Below the pieces are notes generated by a model, which saw only the letters and a list, made by a program, of their open reading frames with translations, was not told where the DNA came from and searched no databases. A stretch of 54,121 nucleotides of DNA. It comes from an uncultured Prevotellamassilia sp. Lineage in GTDB: Bacteria; Bacteroidota; Bacteroidia; Bacteroidales; Bacteroidaceae. The DNA is taken from contig CAKQOG010000016.1 in the NCBI GenBank assembly GCA_934255485.1, forward strand, positions 1 to 54,121, given 5' to 3'. Below, piece by piece: positions 33,511 through 41,613 of the stretch. A program made the position numbers and the translations under genes. Position 1 is the stretch's first letter, and each line of letters begins with the position of its first letter.

Positions 33511-34218
33511 TTATAGATAAAAGTTGGAGCAAAGTAAGTTATAGTCGTTGCTACGCTTGCCATGCTCGTCTAAGAGCACAAGAGTAGAGGTGCTTGCGTC
33601 AGTAGCGTGTGGTGTAAACTCAAGCAAAGTGCGCTTGCAGGGCTTGTTAGGCCGCGTTACAACCTTCGTCTCACGGCAAAGGTTAAGACCATAGATAGCG
33701 GCAAGAGTAGTAAAACGCTGAACAGTTTGTGTGGGTAACACCACAGAGAAACGTGCATGCTCTGCCTCCTTGTTAAGCAATCGGGTGGCAGTTTCTAAGA
33801 GTGCACTAAAGGTGAGACCGCCGCCCGATGTGTGGCGTGCTTTGGCTCTTAGGGCAGAGGGTGGCAGCAAACTCTCTTCGTGGTAGGGAGGGTTAGACAC
33901 TATGAGGTCGAACGAGCATTGTGGTGAAAAATGTAAGGCATCGCCCGTAATCACTTCAACGCTGTTGGCAAAAGGCGATAATGCCACATTGCCCCTTGCA
34001 TCGTTGGCTGCATCTGCATCAATCTCAACGCCCACAACGTGTGCCGATGGTGCACGCTGTGCCAGCATCAAACTAATAAGTCCACTGCCACAACCAATGT
34101 CGAGCACATGGTTGGCACTGCTCACATCTGCCCATGCCCCCAATAACACCCCATCGGTGCCCACCTTCATGGCGCAATGCTCATCGTTGATATGGAATTG
34201 CTTGAACGTAAAACTCAT
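33511..34218 (-). CDS. trmN6: tRNA1(Val) (adenine(37)-N6)-methyltransferase
   Basis: SAM-dependent N6-adenine methyltransferase of the YfiC/TrmN6 family, modifying A37 of tRNA1(Val). The 235-residue product begins MSFTFKQFHINDEHCAMKVG and has the family Lys-Val-Gly-Thr-Asp-Gly segment before the SAM loop LDIGCGSGLISLMLAQR. EIDADAANDARGN contacts the ribose and SNPPYHEESL is the NPPY catalytic motif. I chose ATG 34218 since the family N-terminus starts here, just downstream of a good promoter; the 63 codons upstream in frame are non-coding in character. Other members of this fold methylate proteins or rRNA. Confidence 0.87.
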   Translation of the reverse strand: MSFTFKQFHINDEHCAMKVGTDGVLLGAWADVSSANHVLDIGCGSGLISLMLAQRAPSAHVVGVEIDADAANDARGNVALSPFANSVEVITGDALHFSPQCSFDLIVSNPPYHEESLLPPSALRAKARHTSGGGLTFSALLETATRLLNKEAEHARFSVVLPTQTVQRFTTLAAIYGLNLCRETKVVTRPNKPCKRTLLEFTPHATDASTSTLVLLDEHGKRSNDYNLLCSNFYL

Positions 34219-34259
34219 ATATATATAATAGGTGTAAGTAAGTTTTTTTGAATATATTG

Positions 34260-34289
34260 CAAAGTTACAACAATAACCATGTATGCAAA
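34260..34289 (-). promoter_or_regulatory. trmN6 promoter
   Basis: On the minus strand TTTG (34286-34289) and TAACTTTG (34260-34267) with an 18-base spacer, about 40 bases before the start codon. Confidence 0.75.
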
Positions 34290-34329
34290 AGATATTTGTT
34301 GATGCTTGTGCGCAAATAAATAGGTAGGG

Positions 34330-34740
34330 GCTTGTGTCGGCGGTAAGTAGTTGTTCAAAAATCCATAAGTAAGTGGACAAAATAATTTTAGATAAGTAAA
34401 TGCTCAAAATTAATTTTGGAAGGCACGGGCTGAAAGCCCAAAAGACTACAGCCTAGGGCAACGCCCTAGGTCCCTATACAAATAGGGATGGCGCTCTGTA
34501 AGAGCAAAAGATGAAGCCACCGCTAAGCAATTGAGGCTTCATCTTTTGCTCCTGCAGAGCGCCATCGCGTTTATTCATTATCACCCAAGGCGCTGCCTTG
34601 GGCTGTGATCTTTTGGGCTTTCAGCCCGTACCTTTCTAATTTAAATTTGTCTACTTATCATTTAAGTAGGGGATTGTCAATACATAAAACATTCAAACGG
34701 GCAAACTATGCACTTTTAGCGGATAGTAACAAAATGTAAA
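34330..34740. repeat. Dispersed palindromic element, copy 2, with nested inverted repeats
   Basis: Fills most of the 539-bp gap between trmN6 and the membrane protein gene. Outer arms of about 49 bp (34426-34474 and 34583-34632, both containing GGGCTGAAAGCCC or its complement) are roughly 85% complementary. Inner 32-bp arms (about 34487-34518 and 34535-34566; GATGGCGCTCTG... / ...CAGAGCGCCATC) have two mismatches. Flanks also match copy 1: 34363-34400 is inverted relative to 70-117, and 34644-34731 parallels 246-335. No coding capacity. Confidence 0.85.
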
Positions 34741-34757
34741 TATATTAAGCCATGAGT

Positions 34758-35495
34758 TTATTTCTTTACTTTCGTATAGATGTAGCGTGCCAAACCATAG
34801 ATGTAGCGACGAAAGCCTGGTTGATAGGCAAGCAAACGCTCGAACCAACCCAAATATTTGCCGACAACGCGCACCACATAGCCCACATAAAACATGGCAA
34901 ACAATGTGCCCACACCTACAATATACCATTGCCATGCACCAAAAAAGGCATAGCAAGCTGTGATACCTAACACAACGAGCATGGTGTCTACACATATCTT
35001 TACCTTTGGAAATTCAATGCCTGTAACTCTGCTGATGGCTACCGGAAAGCCTTCGCCTGGCATGGTAACACTGCCACAACGCACCTCGAGCGCAATGCCA
35101 CAACCCAAGATGGTGCAGCCAACAATCTGCGACACAACCTTTGCCGCAATGCTTGTGGGCACGAGCCATGTGGTGAGCAACATATTGAGGTCGATGAGCA
35201 AACCAAACACAAAACCAACCAATAACTGAAACAATTGTACCCATTCAAATTGGCGGCGAAGCACGCATATCTGCCCAACAACGAGTATGCCATTCATTAT
35301 ATATGTGTACTGACCAATGGTGAGCATAGGCACCAACGACTGTCGTCCTGCCGTTTCAAACACATAAGGCAATACGCTGATAACACTCGATCCAAGCATC
35401 GACCGAACGCAAACTGCCACGCCAATGGTCATGATAAATAACGAAATAAGCAGCAAAAGGTGTTGCCAGATGAATGAGATGATTTGTTGTTTCAT
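34758..35495 (-). CDS. YczE/YitT-type (DUF6198) membrane protein
   Basis: A 245-residue integral membrane protein with about five or six hydrophobic segments: LLLLISLFIMTIGVAVCV (about 14-31), IMNGILVVGQICVL, LFQLLVGFVFGLLIDL, VVSQIVGCTILGCGIAL, ICVDTMLVVLGITACYAFFG and WYIVGVGTLFAMFYVGYVV. The N-terminal pattern (SLFIMTIGVAVCVRSMLGSS) and MPGEGFPVAISRVTG are typical of YczE/YyaS/YitT proteins. Their transport or sensing role is unknown. The 3' end abuts the dispersed element. The C-terminus is basic and Tyr-rich, probably cytoplasmic. Confidence 0.75.
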   Translation of the reverse strand: MKQQIISFIWQHLLLLISLFIMTIGVAVCVRSMLGSSVISVLPYVFETAGRQSLVPMLTIGQYTYIMNGILVVGQICVLRRQFEWVQLFQLLVGFVFGLLIDLNMLLTTWLVPTSIAAKVVSQIVGCTILGCGIALEVRCGSVTMPGEGFPVAISRVTGIEFPKVKICVDTMLVVLGITACYAFFGAWQWYIVGVGTLFAMFYVGYVVRVVGKYLGWFERLLAYQPGFRRYIYGLARYIYTKVKK

Positions 35496-35515
35496 TTGCT
35501 TTATGGTTAAGGTTT

Positions 35516-35552
35516 GGGCTCGACACTCATTGTGTTGAATAGTGACGAGCCC
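35516..35552. terminator. Hairpin between the Dabb gene and the membrane protein gene
   Basis: Arms GGGCTCGACACT / AGTGACGAGCCC (one mismatch); probable terminator of the minus-strand Dabb gene, T-run weak. Confidence 0.6.
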
Positions 35553-35598
35553 TATCTGTGTTTAGATTTTATGTGTGATATGTATGCGTGCGGGTAGC

Positions 35599-35898
35599 TT
35601 ATAGCTCAAAGTCTACGCAAGCACGCTCAGCAATGTATTGCATCAACTCTTTGGCCACAGCCTTGTGTGCTGGATGTGCGCCATAGGCCTTGGCATCTTC
35701 AAGATTGTCGAAAGAGGATGTGAGGCAAATATCCCATTTCTCAGCCTCATTGATGTTGAACCCAACGTGTACTTGGCGGATGAATTGAATGGTGTTGGGG
35801 AGGTTTTCAATGCCTTGCTTAAAGGCTTCGCGAGCTGCCTTGCGGGTGTCTGCAGGCACATCGTCGCGGAATTTAAACATTACAATATGTTGTGTCAT
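35599..35898 (-). CDS. Dabb family (stress-responsive A/B barrel) protein
   Basis: A 99-residue protein with the dimeric alpha/beta-barrel (Dabb) fold, related to plant stress-responsive proteins and monooxygenase-like barrels. The N-terminal strand MTQHIVMFKFRDD is followed by an amphipathic helix, then FIRQVHVGFNIN, WDICLTSSFDNLEDAKAYGA and HPAHKAVAKELMQYIAERAC, matching the usual pattern including the conserved HPxH segment. Catalytic function is unknown. I chose ATG 35898 as the start; an upstream ATG nine codons earlier would add a hydrophobic stretch not found in the family. It lies downstream of the Fic gene and the 11-bp repeats. Confidence 0.82.
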   Translation of the reverse strand: MTQHIVMFKFRDDVPADTRKAAREAFKQGIENLPNTIQFIRQVHVGFNINEAEKWDICLTSSFDNLEDAKAYGAHPAHKAVAKELMQYIAERACVDFEL

Positions 35899-35948
35899 GA
35901 TAATGAAATATAAAATTATAATCAAGTTTATTTACTTAACCATTTGCA

Positions 35949-36036
35949 GGCTACTTATGGGTTACTTATAGGCTACTTATGGGTTACTTATAGGCTACTT
36001 ATGGGTTACTTATAGGTTACTTATAGACTACTTAAT
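35949..36036. repeat. 11-bp tandem repeats (eight units)
   Basis: Eleven-base units alternate between GGCTACTTATG and GGTTACTTATA from 35949 to 36025, with a last degenerate unit to 36036. The array runs across the stop codon of the Fic gene (36028-36030). Exact repetition suggests slippage-prone, length-variable DNA. Confidence 0.88.
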
Positions 36037-37011
36037 TATCCATTCACCCGATTTACTTGAGCCTTTTCGTTCTAATAAGCCAGCTACTTTAAGAGCGTTG
36101 ATGATTTTCTTTACACCGCTAACGGACAACCCTGTTAATTGACTTATTTTAGCAATAGTTAGTTTGTTATCCTCTCGCAGTGCATTCAATACTTTCTCTT
36201 CAGACTTACTCAGCGACACACTTGTTAAAGACAAACTATCTTCAATGTGTGTGCTATCATGTTGCTTAATCACTCGAAGCAAGCAGTTAAGCATAAAGAC
36301 AATGAATGGGGTGCTATTTGCCTCATGATCACTCTGTGCAATAGCTGCATAATAACCATCTTGGTTTTCGCGTACAATCGTTTCAACGGGAAGCCAGGCA
36401 AACACTGGTTTCCACCGACTCAGCAGTAGTGTTTGCCAAAAGCGCCCCATGCGTCCGTTGCCATCTTCAAAGGGGTGGATAAATTCAAACTCGTAATGGA
36501 ATACGCACGAACTGATAAGTGGATGTGTTTTTGTACTTGATATCCACTCAAATAAATCTTGTATGAGCCAAGGCACACGTTCAGCAGGAGGGGCCATGTG
36601 AATGCAATGTCCTTGATCGTCGAATACGCCTACTGTAGCATATCGAAAGCGGCCTGCAGTGTGCACTAAATCGTGCATCATAGCGGCGTGTGCTTTAAGT
36701 AAATCCTTTTGATTAAAAGCATCAAGCGATTGCATCAAGTGATAAGCATCTATAGCATTTTTAACCTCCATAATTTCATCAGGTGCGCCTAATACACGTT
36801 TGCCGTTTACAATATCTGTTACTTGCTGCAAGGTCAAACTATTGTGTTCTATAGCCAATGAAGAATGTATGGTGCGAATGCGATTTTCTTTGCGAAGCAT
36901 GGGATTGGGCACTTGTGCTTCTGATAGGGCTTCCATATGCCCTAATTGCAAACTGATCTCGCTGACTAGTTGTAGCACTTCATTAGTGATGTTGAATGGT
37001 GGTTCGTACAT
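36028..37011 (-). CDS. Fic domain protein with C-terminal winged helix
   Basis: A 327-residue Fic (AMPylator-type) enzyme. The catalytic motif HPFEDGNGRMGR (179-190) is complete, implying transfer of AMP or a related moiety to a Ser/Thr/Tyr hydroxyl. An inhibitory helix is present N-terminally (HSSLAIEHNSLT, Glu about 55), matching the class II [S/T]xxxE pattern that blocks the ATP site. The C-terminal ~65 residues form a winged helix-turn-helix (NALREDNKLTIAKISQLTGL, SGVKKIINALKVAGLLERKG), so the protein may bind DNA and self-regulate. No antitoxin gene is adjacent, consistent with a solitary Fic. The stop codon lies within the 11-bp repeat array. Confidence 0.9.
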   Translation of the reverse strand: MYEPPFNITNEVLQLVSEISLQLGHMEALSEAQVPNPMLRKENRIRTIHSSLAIEHNSLTLQQVTDIVNGKRVLGAPDEIMEVKNAIDAYHLMQSLDAFNQKDLLKAHAAMMHDLVHTAGRFRYATVGVFDDQGHCIHMAPPAERVPWLIQDLFEWISSTKTHPLISSCVFHYEFEFIHPFEDGNGRMGRFWQTLLLSRWKPVFAWLPVETIVRENQDGYYAAIAQSDHEANSTPFIVFMLNCLLRVIKQHDSTHIEDSLSLTSVSLSKSEEKVLNALREDNKLTIAKISQLTGLSVSGVKKIINALKVAGLLERKGSSKSGEWIIK

Positions 37012-37138
37012 ATCAGTTTACTTTTACTTGCTTGTTATTACTTTGTTGATGATGATTAGCTTGCGTTTGTAGATTGCTATGGCTATGGTCAAAACAATGT
37101 ACTAAAGTCATAACTTAATGTTGAATACTTCTTAAACC

Positions 37139-38149
37139 TTATTTATTCATTGCTCCACAATGTGGACAAATGCCTTTATGTGGTATGGATTTACCGCATA
37201 CACCACAGAGAAGATGCGAGGGCTGGTGAGTAATGTACTTATGAATGGCAAACCACCAATAGCCTACTAATAGTGGATAACCTATATAGAAAGGAGTGGT
37301 GAGCGTAAACACAAGGTAGAGCACAACACACACACCTGCCAACGAAGATAGATAAGAAAGGTTGTCGCTAATGTCGGGCTGACGGCGCAACTCGTCGATT
37401 ACAGCTACTGCCACAATAAGGATTGTCCACACCGAAGCTATAAAGAGTGACATAATGAGCGGAAGCTCTGTGTTGAAAGGATTGAGCGTGGGGTGAAAGT
37501 AGAATTCAACCCATGTGTTGGGAATAAACCCCTGTATGCTACCATAAAGTGCTGCCGAACTACTCACGCACAAGCATAGCAGCGTGGGGTAGAAACTTGG
37601 TATGTCGCGAAAATGCACAATGCGAAAACGCTTGTGGCGAATGCTCTGCACGAGAAGAAAGAACACTACAAGTCCGAACACGCTCAGCACATATACTGAA
37701 CGACTGTCAGAGAAATAGTAGATGAACTTTGATATAGGGTCGTCGGGTACTACATTACGAAGTAATTGTTTTTCGTGTATCCACCCTTGTGTGAGTTGGT
37801 CGCGAGCCACTTTTACCCACACAGAATCTACACTATCAGTAGGCACATAAATGATGCGTGCCACAACCAATTGATTGTTAGTAGCTATGCTAATGGTGTC
37901 GTTTACAATAGCTCCATAGTCAGGCAAGGTGCTGAGCGGAGGGGCAGTTTGCAAGTGTATAGAGTCGGTAGTCTTGAAGTTATATCCCGTCCAATAATGG
38001 TGGCTGATAAAGAAGTTTACCGAATCAACATTGCCATCGCTCGGTGCTACCCAATGGTCTACTTTGTTGGGGTGTGAGTAGTAGCAACTGGCAAATAATG
38101 CCATGCTACATATCAATAAAAGTATGTGCTTGAATAACTTGTGTGTCAT
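37139..38149 (-). CDS. Membrane lipoprotein with C-terminal zinc ribbon
   Basis: A 336-residue hypothetical protein. The N-terminus MTHKLFKHILLLICSMALFAS followed by C suggests a lipoprotein signal. A periplasmic region of ~130 residues follows, with an SH3-like strand pattern (VNDTISIATNNQLVVARIIY, GWIHEKQLLRNV). Four to five hydrophobic helices follow, among them VYVLSVFGLVVFFLLVQSI, and a C-terminal zinc ribbon CGVCGKSIPHKGICPHCG. Having both a lipobox and several membrane helices is unusual; the first segment could instead be a plain signal anchor. I chose ATG 38149 because a longer start (38242) would run 41 bases into the upstream U32 gene. Function unknown. Confidence 0.68.
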   Translation of the reverse strand: MTHKLFKHILLLICSMALFASCYYSHPNKVDHWVAPSDGNVDSVNFFISHHYWTGYNFKTTDSIHLQTAPPLSTLPDYGAIVNDTISIATNNQLVVARIIYVPTDSVDSVWVKVARDQLTQGWIHEKQLLRNVVPDDPISKFIYYFSDSRSVYVLSVFGLVVFFLLVQSIRHKRFRIVHFRDIPSFYPTLLCLCVSSSAALYGSIQGFIPNTWVEFYFHPTLNPFNTELPLIMSLFIASVWTILIVAVAVIDELRRQPDISDNLSYLSSLAGVCVVLYLVFTLTTPFYIGYPLLVGYWWFAIHKYITHQPSHLLCGVCGKSIPHKGICPHCGAMNK

Positions 38150-38201
38150 GGGTAGAGGTGAATGGTTGCTTATTAGGGCAGTGGCTCGTAGGGCAGTGAC
38201 C

Positions 38202-40061
38202 TTATTTCGAAAGTACTTGCATCTCGCATTTACGACAGTCAAAACGGAGTGGAAACGTCCGTCCGTCGGGGAGTTGAAGCGAGAGCTTTTGGGGTGTTTG
38301 TGATTGTTTTTTTAAGCACATACCCAAGGCATAACGTATGCAGTGGCGGCAGGTCATAATGATGGTTCCGCCCTTTGTTTGTGCCAATTCAAACGCTGGC
38401 GAAATGTGTTTTACGCCGTGTTCGGTGTAAAAATTTTGCGCCAAATGGTTTGAAACGTTTGCGGTGAAAGGTAAGCTATCGGGGAGTAGAGCAGATAGCT
38501 TTTCATGGTTTATTTTGCCAGCTCTATCGCGCTCGTACGATGTGAGGTGGTCTTGTAAGAGTTTGCTGCATACCTCTCTGCGCCAACTTGCCAATACTGA
38601 GGCGGGGATAAAGCGTTCGCCTTGTGTTTCGATGTTGATTTGTTGGGCAACGAAAGGTGTATCGCCAAGTTTGCTCAACTGCCGCTCTATCGATGCCCTT
38701 TGTGAACTTCGAGCCTCTTCGTGTGGATGTTCGAAACGTAAGGTTACGTGACGACCACTCTCATCGCTCATGTCGATGGCATAACCCTCGGGCACTTCGC
38801 GAAGGGTGATGGTGGTAGCAAGAGTACGTTGAGCTGTTGGTTTTTCGAGCATACGTTCAAAAACATAGTCTTGGTTGCGATGCAATTGAGTGTCTCGTTT
38901 TAACGTTGCAAGCACGTTCATGTTGGCTGGAAACACCCATTTACCCTCAGTTTTATTGACTCTAAAGCCTTGTAATTTACCTTCGTTGTCTATAAAACAC
39001 AAGCCATCTCCTGCTGCCAATGGCGCAGATAGCTGTGGAGAGGGAGCGAAAGCAAAAGCCTTTCTGCTCAATTGTTCAACCTTGCCAACTACGGGGCCAA
39101 CAGCCTTTGGAGTGCTAAATGAATAGATGCTTTCGGCGGTACGACCATAGAGAAAATAAGAGGTAAAACCGCGGTTGAACGAACGTTCAACATCGGGCTT
39201 AAACTGTAAGGTGCTACTGCCATACGAGGCACGCACGTAGGTGTCAGCACGGCGAGCCAACACTTTATCAATCTCTTGGCGATACCATGCGGTAACGTTT
39301 TTAACGTAGTTAATATCTTTAAGTCGCCCCTCAATCTTAAACGAACGTACACCAGCATCCATCATCTCTTCGAGCGAGGCGGTGCGGTTCATGTCTTTGA
39401 GCGAAAGTAAGTGTTTGTCTTTAACGATTACGTGGTTGTTTTCGTCAATCAAGTTGAAGGACAAGCGGCAAAACTGTGCACAACATCCGCGGTTGGCAGA
39501 GCGCTTAAAGCAATATTGCGAAGCGTAGCACCGACCACTATAACTTACACATAATGCTCCATGCACAAAGGCTTCGAGAGGCACCTTTACGCTTTGGCTG
39601 ATGCGTTTGGTCTGTTCTAACGAGGTTTCGCGTGCCAATACAATTTGTTTAAAACCAGCCGCTTCGAGCCATTGCGCCTTTTCGGGGGTGCAATTGTCCA
39701 TTTGGGTAGAGGCATGTAAGGCAATGGGTGGAAGCTTCATCTTAAGCAAACTAATATCTTGCACAATGAGAGCATCTACCCCCGCATCATAGAGTTGCCA
39801 AATAAGTGTTTCGGCAGCTTTTAACTCATCGTCCCACAAAATGGTGTTGAGCGTTACGTAAATGCGTGCGCCATAAAGATGTGCAAATGTGCACAACTCT
39901 TTGATGTCGGCTACCGAATTGCCTGCTGCTGCACGTGCACCAAAGCTTGGTCCGCCAATATACACAGCGTCAGCGCCATGCTTAATGGCCTCAATGCCAC
40001 ACGCCATATTGCGTGCAGGTGCGAGTAACTCTATTGTCTTTTTTTTGCTTAAAACTTGCAT
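38202..40061 (-). CDS. U32 family peptidase (RlhA-like)
   Basis: A 619-residue U32 peptidase-like protein with the TIM-barrel N-terminal domain (ELLAPARNMACGIEAIKHGA, YVTLNTIL, ALHASTQMDNCT) and the family signature EAFVHGALCVSYSGRCYAS followed by GCCAQFCRL. A C-terminal DUF3656-like region completes the long form. E. coli RlhA of this group hydroxylates C2501 of 23S rRNA, and TrhP hydroxylates tRNA U34, so RNA hydroxylation is the likely role. A further cysteine group closes the protein (CRHC, GMC, CRKC), perhaps with those above for an Fe-S cluster (inference). A -7 box TAACTTTG lies at 40087-40094 on this strand. Confidence 0.85.
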   Translation of the reverse strand: MQVLSKKKTIELLAPARNMACGIEAIKHGADAVYIGGPSFGARAAAGNSVADIKELCTFAHLYGARIYVTLNTILWDDELKAAETLIWQLYDAGVDALIVQDISLLKMKLPPIALHASTQMDNCTPEKAQWLEAAGFKQIVLARETSLEQTKRISQSVKVPLEAFVHGALCVSYSGRCYASQYCFKRSANRGCCAQFCRLSFNLIDENNHVIVKDKHLLSLKDMNRTASLEEMMDAGVRSFKIEGRLKDINYVKNVTAWYRQEIDKVLARRADTYVRASYGSSTLQFKPDVERSFNRGFTSYFLYGRTAESIYSFSTPKAVGPVVGKVEQLSRKAFAFAPSPQLSAPLAAGDGLCFIDNEGKLQGFRVNKTEGKWVFPANMNVLATLKRDTQLHRNQDYVFERMLEKPTAQRTLATTITLREVPEGYAIDMSDESGRHVTLRFEHPHEEARSSQRASIERQLSKLGDTPFVAQQINIETQGERFIPASVLASWRREVCSKLLQDHLTSYERDRAGKINHEKLSALLPDSLPFTANVSNHLAQNFYTEHGVKHISPAFELAQTKGGTIIMTCRHCIRYALGMCLKKQSQTPQKLSLQLPDGRTFPLRFDCRKCEMQVLSK

Positions 40062-40086
40062 AAGTGGTTTTGAGTATCTTTTGTTG

Positions 40087-40094
40087 CAAAGTTA
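40087..40094 (-). promoter_or_regulatory. -7 promoter element of the U32 gene
   Basis: Minus-strand TAACTTTG, 25 bases before the ATG. No TTG at the -33 position. Confidence 0.5.
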
Positions 40095-40248
40095 CCAATA
40101 TTCTTAGAACTATCCTACATTCATTCGTGTTTGTCGAAGATAGTTTTTTATAGGGTGGTTCAAAATAAATATAATATTTAGTAGGGCTGCCCTATAAAAT
40201 TATCTGTTGAGAAGTCAACAATACAATATTATAGGCATTTAAGGGCAT

Positions 40249-40271
40249 AAAAAAAAGGGCTTCCGCCCTTT
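40249..40271 (-). terminator. Intrinsic terminator of the candidate small RNA
   Basis: Minus strand: AAAGGGC-GGAA-GCCCTT followed by a run of at least eight T. Confidence 0.85.
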
Positions 40272-40511
40272 CTCATCTTAAGTGGTGCGAGGCTCTTTTG
40301 CCACGCCCACCGACTCGCTTAGAGTCTTTTTACATCTAACAATTACCTTTCTACAAATCTTTTTACCTAATCAAATTTGTTACCTAATGTGTTAACCTAA
40401 ATAAATTAATCCTTAATCTTTTTATCTTGCTCCTTCACAGGAGGAATTCGTTATGAACTAATACGTTTCGCATTATTGTGTTTGCGAAATAGTTTAGTTG
40501 TTTTCTTTTTT
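40249..40511 (-). ncRNA. Candidate structured small RNA, about 263 nt
   Basis: A near-consensus promoter (40518-40549) and an intrinsic terminator (40249-40271) face the same way and bound about 263 bases with no long reading frame. Near the 3' end are small stems (GACTC-taagc-GAGTC, then GGTG...CACC with GGC/GCC inside) before the terminator. The middle repeats the motif AGGTAA or AGGTTAA four times. A 12-codon frame starting ATGCGAAACG sits near the 5' end and could be a leader peptide. The U32 gene downstream has its own -7 box, which argues for an independent RNA. I cannot match it confidently to a known RNA family. Confidence 0.6.
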
Positions 40512-40517
40512 CGAGTG

Positions 40518-40549
40518 CAAAGGTATGGGAATATCCATATCTAAACAAA
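40518..40549 (-). promoter_or_regulatory. Promoter of the candidate small RNA
   Basis: Minus strand TTTG (40546-40549), 20-base spacer, TACCTTTG (40518-40525). Confidence 0.75.
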
Positions 40550-40811
40550 CGAATGCAGAAAAAAGTTGCATTCTTTCACAAAGTTTGAGAAATAACACGC
40601 TGTTTTGCTACTTAGGCTCTTAGAAAATGGCTGTTTTGTGCAGAGCGTGGCTTGTAGTGGCAAGATGTTTTATGCAAAAGTAAAAAACGAAATGTGTGAT
40701 AAATGTATATCAAAAATGCGTTGCTGATAATTTTTTGTACGATATTTTATATATAATTGCATAGAAATGTGTAAATTTGCATCGAAAATAGAAAGTATAT
40801 CTCATTAGCAT
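40550..40811. promoter_or_regulatory. Intergenic region between the small RNA promoter and the Nif3-like gene
   Basis: AT-rich, no gene. It contains a plus-strand -7 box TAAATTTG (40772-40779), 33 bases before the Nif3-like start, without a well-placed -33. The region separates divergent transcription units. Confidence 0.5.
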
Positions 40812-41600
40812 ATGAAGATAAAGGAAGTCGCTGAGGCCCTTGAACGGTTTGCTCCTCTGCCACTGCAGGAAAGCTATGATAATGCTGGCTTGCAGATAGG
40901 ATTAACAGGGAACGAAGATGTGTCAGGGGTTTTATTGTGTCTTGATGTCACTGAAAACGTGATAGAAGAGGCTGAAATGAAAGGGTGTAATGTGATAGTT
41001 TCGCATCATCCCCTTATCTTTAGGCCCTTGCGCCATCTAACAGGGCAAACACAAGTAGAACGATGTGTGGCAATGGCTATAAAAAAGAATATAGCTATTT
41101 ATGCAGCGCATACAAACTTGGATAATGCACCTGGAGGAGTGAATTTTGTGATTGCTGAGCACTTAGGCTTGCAACATGTGGAATTTTTGCAACCTATAAA
41201 AGGTGCAGAAGGCGGTAGTGGATTGATAGGCGAATTGCCTGATAAAGGAATGGAAGTTGGTGCTTTCTTGAAGCATGTAGCATCTGTTTTCAAAGTAGAT
41301 GGTTTGATGCATAATCAAGTTTGCATAGACCCTAAGATAAAAAAAGTGGCTCTTTGTGGTGGCGCTGGTGACTTTTTGCTTGATGAAGCAATAGCACAAC
41401 AAGCCGATGCTTTTATAACAGGCGAAATGGGATATCATCGCTATTTTGGTCATGAAGAAGAGGTGCTTATAGCAGTGTTGGGACATTATCAAAGTGAACA
41501 ATATACTATACAATTGTTGCATCGCATATTGCATAATGCGTTTCCTAATTTGCGCATAGAAGAGACTTCAATTAATACTAATCCAATCGTTTTTAATTAA
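40812..41600 (+). CDS. Nif3-like dinuclear metal-centre protein
   Basis: A 262-residue NIF3/YbgI/DUF34 protein. The metal-binding pattern is visible: YDNAGLQIG, VSHHPLIF (His pair), AHTNLDN, then GGAGDFLLDEAIAQQADAFI and TGEMGYHRY, with a C-terminal LGHYQSEQY (His and Glu ligands). E. coli YbgI is linked to GTP cyclohydrolase-like or DNA-damage roles, but the reaction is not settled. Many Bacteroidetes homologues carry a ~100-residue insert giving about 365 residues; this is the short form. The next gene begins 13 bases later, an arrangement common in Bacteroidetes, so they form an operon ending at 42509. Confidence 0.88.
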   Translation: MKIKEVAEALERFAPLPLQESYDNAGLQIGLTGNEDVSGVLLCLDVTENVIEEAEMKGCNVIVSHHPLIFRPLRHLTGQTQVERCVAMAIKKNIAIYAAHTNLDNAPGGVNFVIAEHLGLQHVEFLQPIKGAEGGSGLIGELPDKGMEVGAFLKHVASVFKVDGLMHNQVCIDPKIKKVALCGGAGDFLLDEAIAQQADAFITGEMGYHRYFGHEEEVLIAVLGHYQSEQYTIQLLHRILHNAFPNLRIEETSINTNPIVFN

Positions 41601-41613
41601 TATACAATATATT

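Noticed and set aside
34260..34407. Longer trmN6 start at 34407
   Set aside because: It would include 63 codons unlike the family and override the promoter at 34260-34289.
38202..40061. Same peptide MQVLSK at both ends of the U32 protein
   Set aside because: The DNA differs at synonymous positions (GTACTTTCG against GTTTTAAGC), so it is not a recent duplication; most likely chance.
40437..40460. Shine-Dalgarno-like AGGAGG before an ATG on the plus strand
   Set aside because: The frame is ATG AAC TAA, two codons. Bacteroidetes rarely use SD sites, and the region is antisense to the candidate small RNA.
40249..40511. 6S RNA
   Set aside because: The two ends do not pair and no large central bubble is evident; kept only as an unnamed small RNA.
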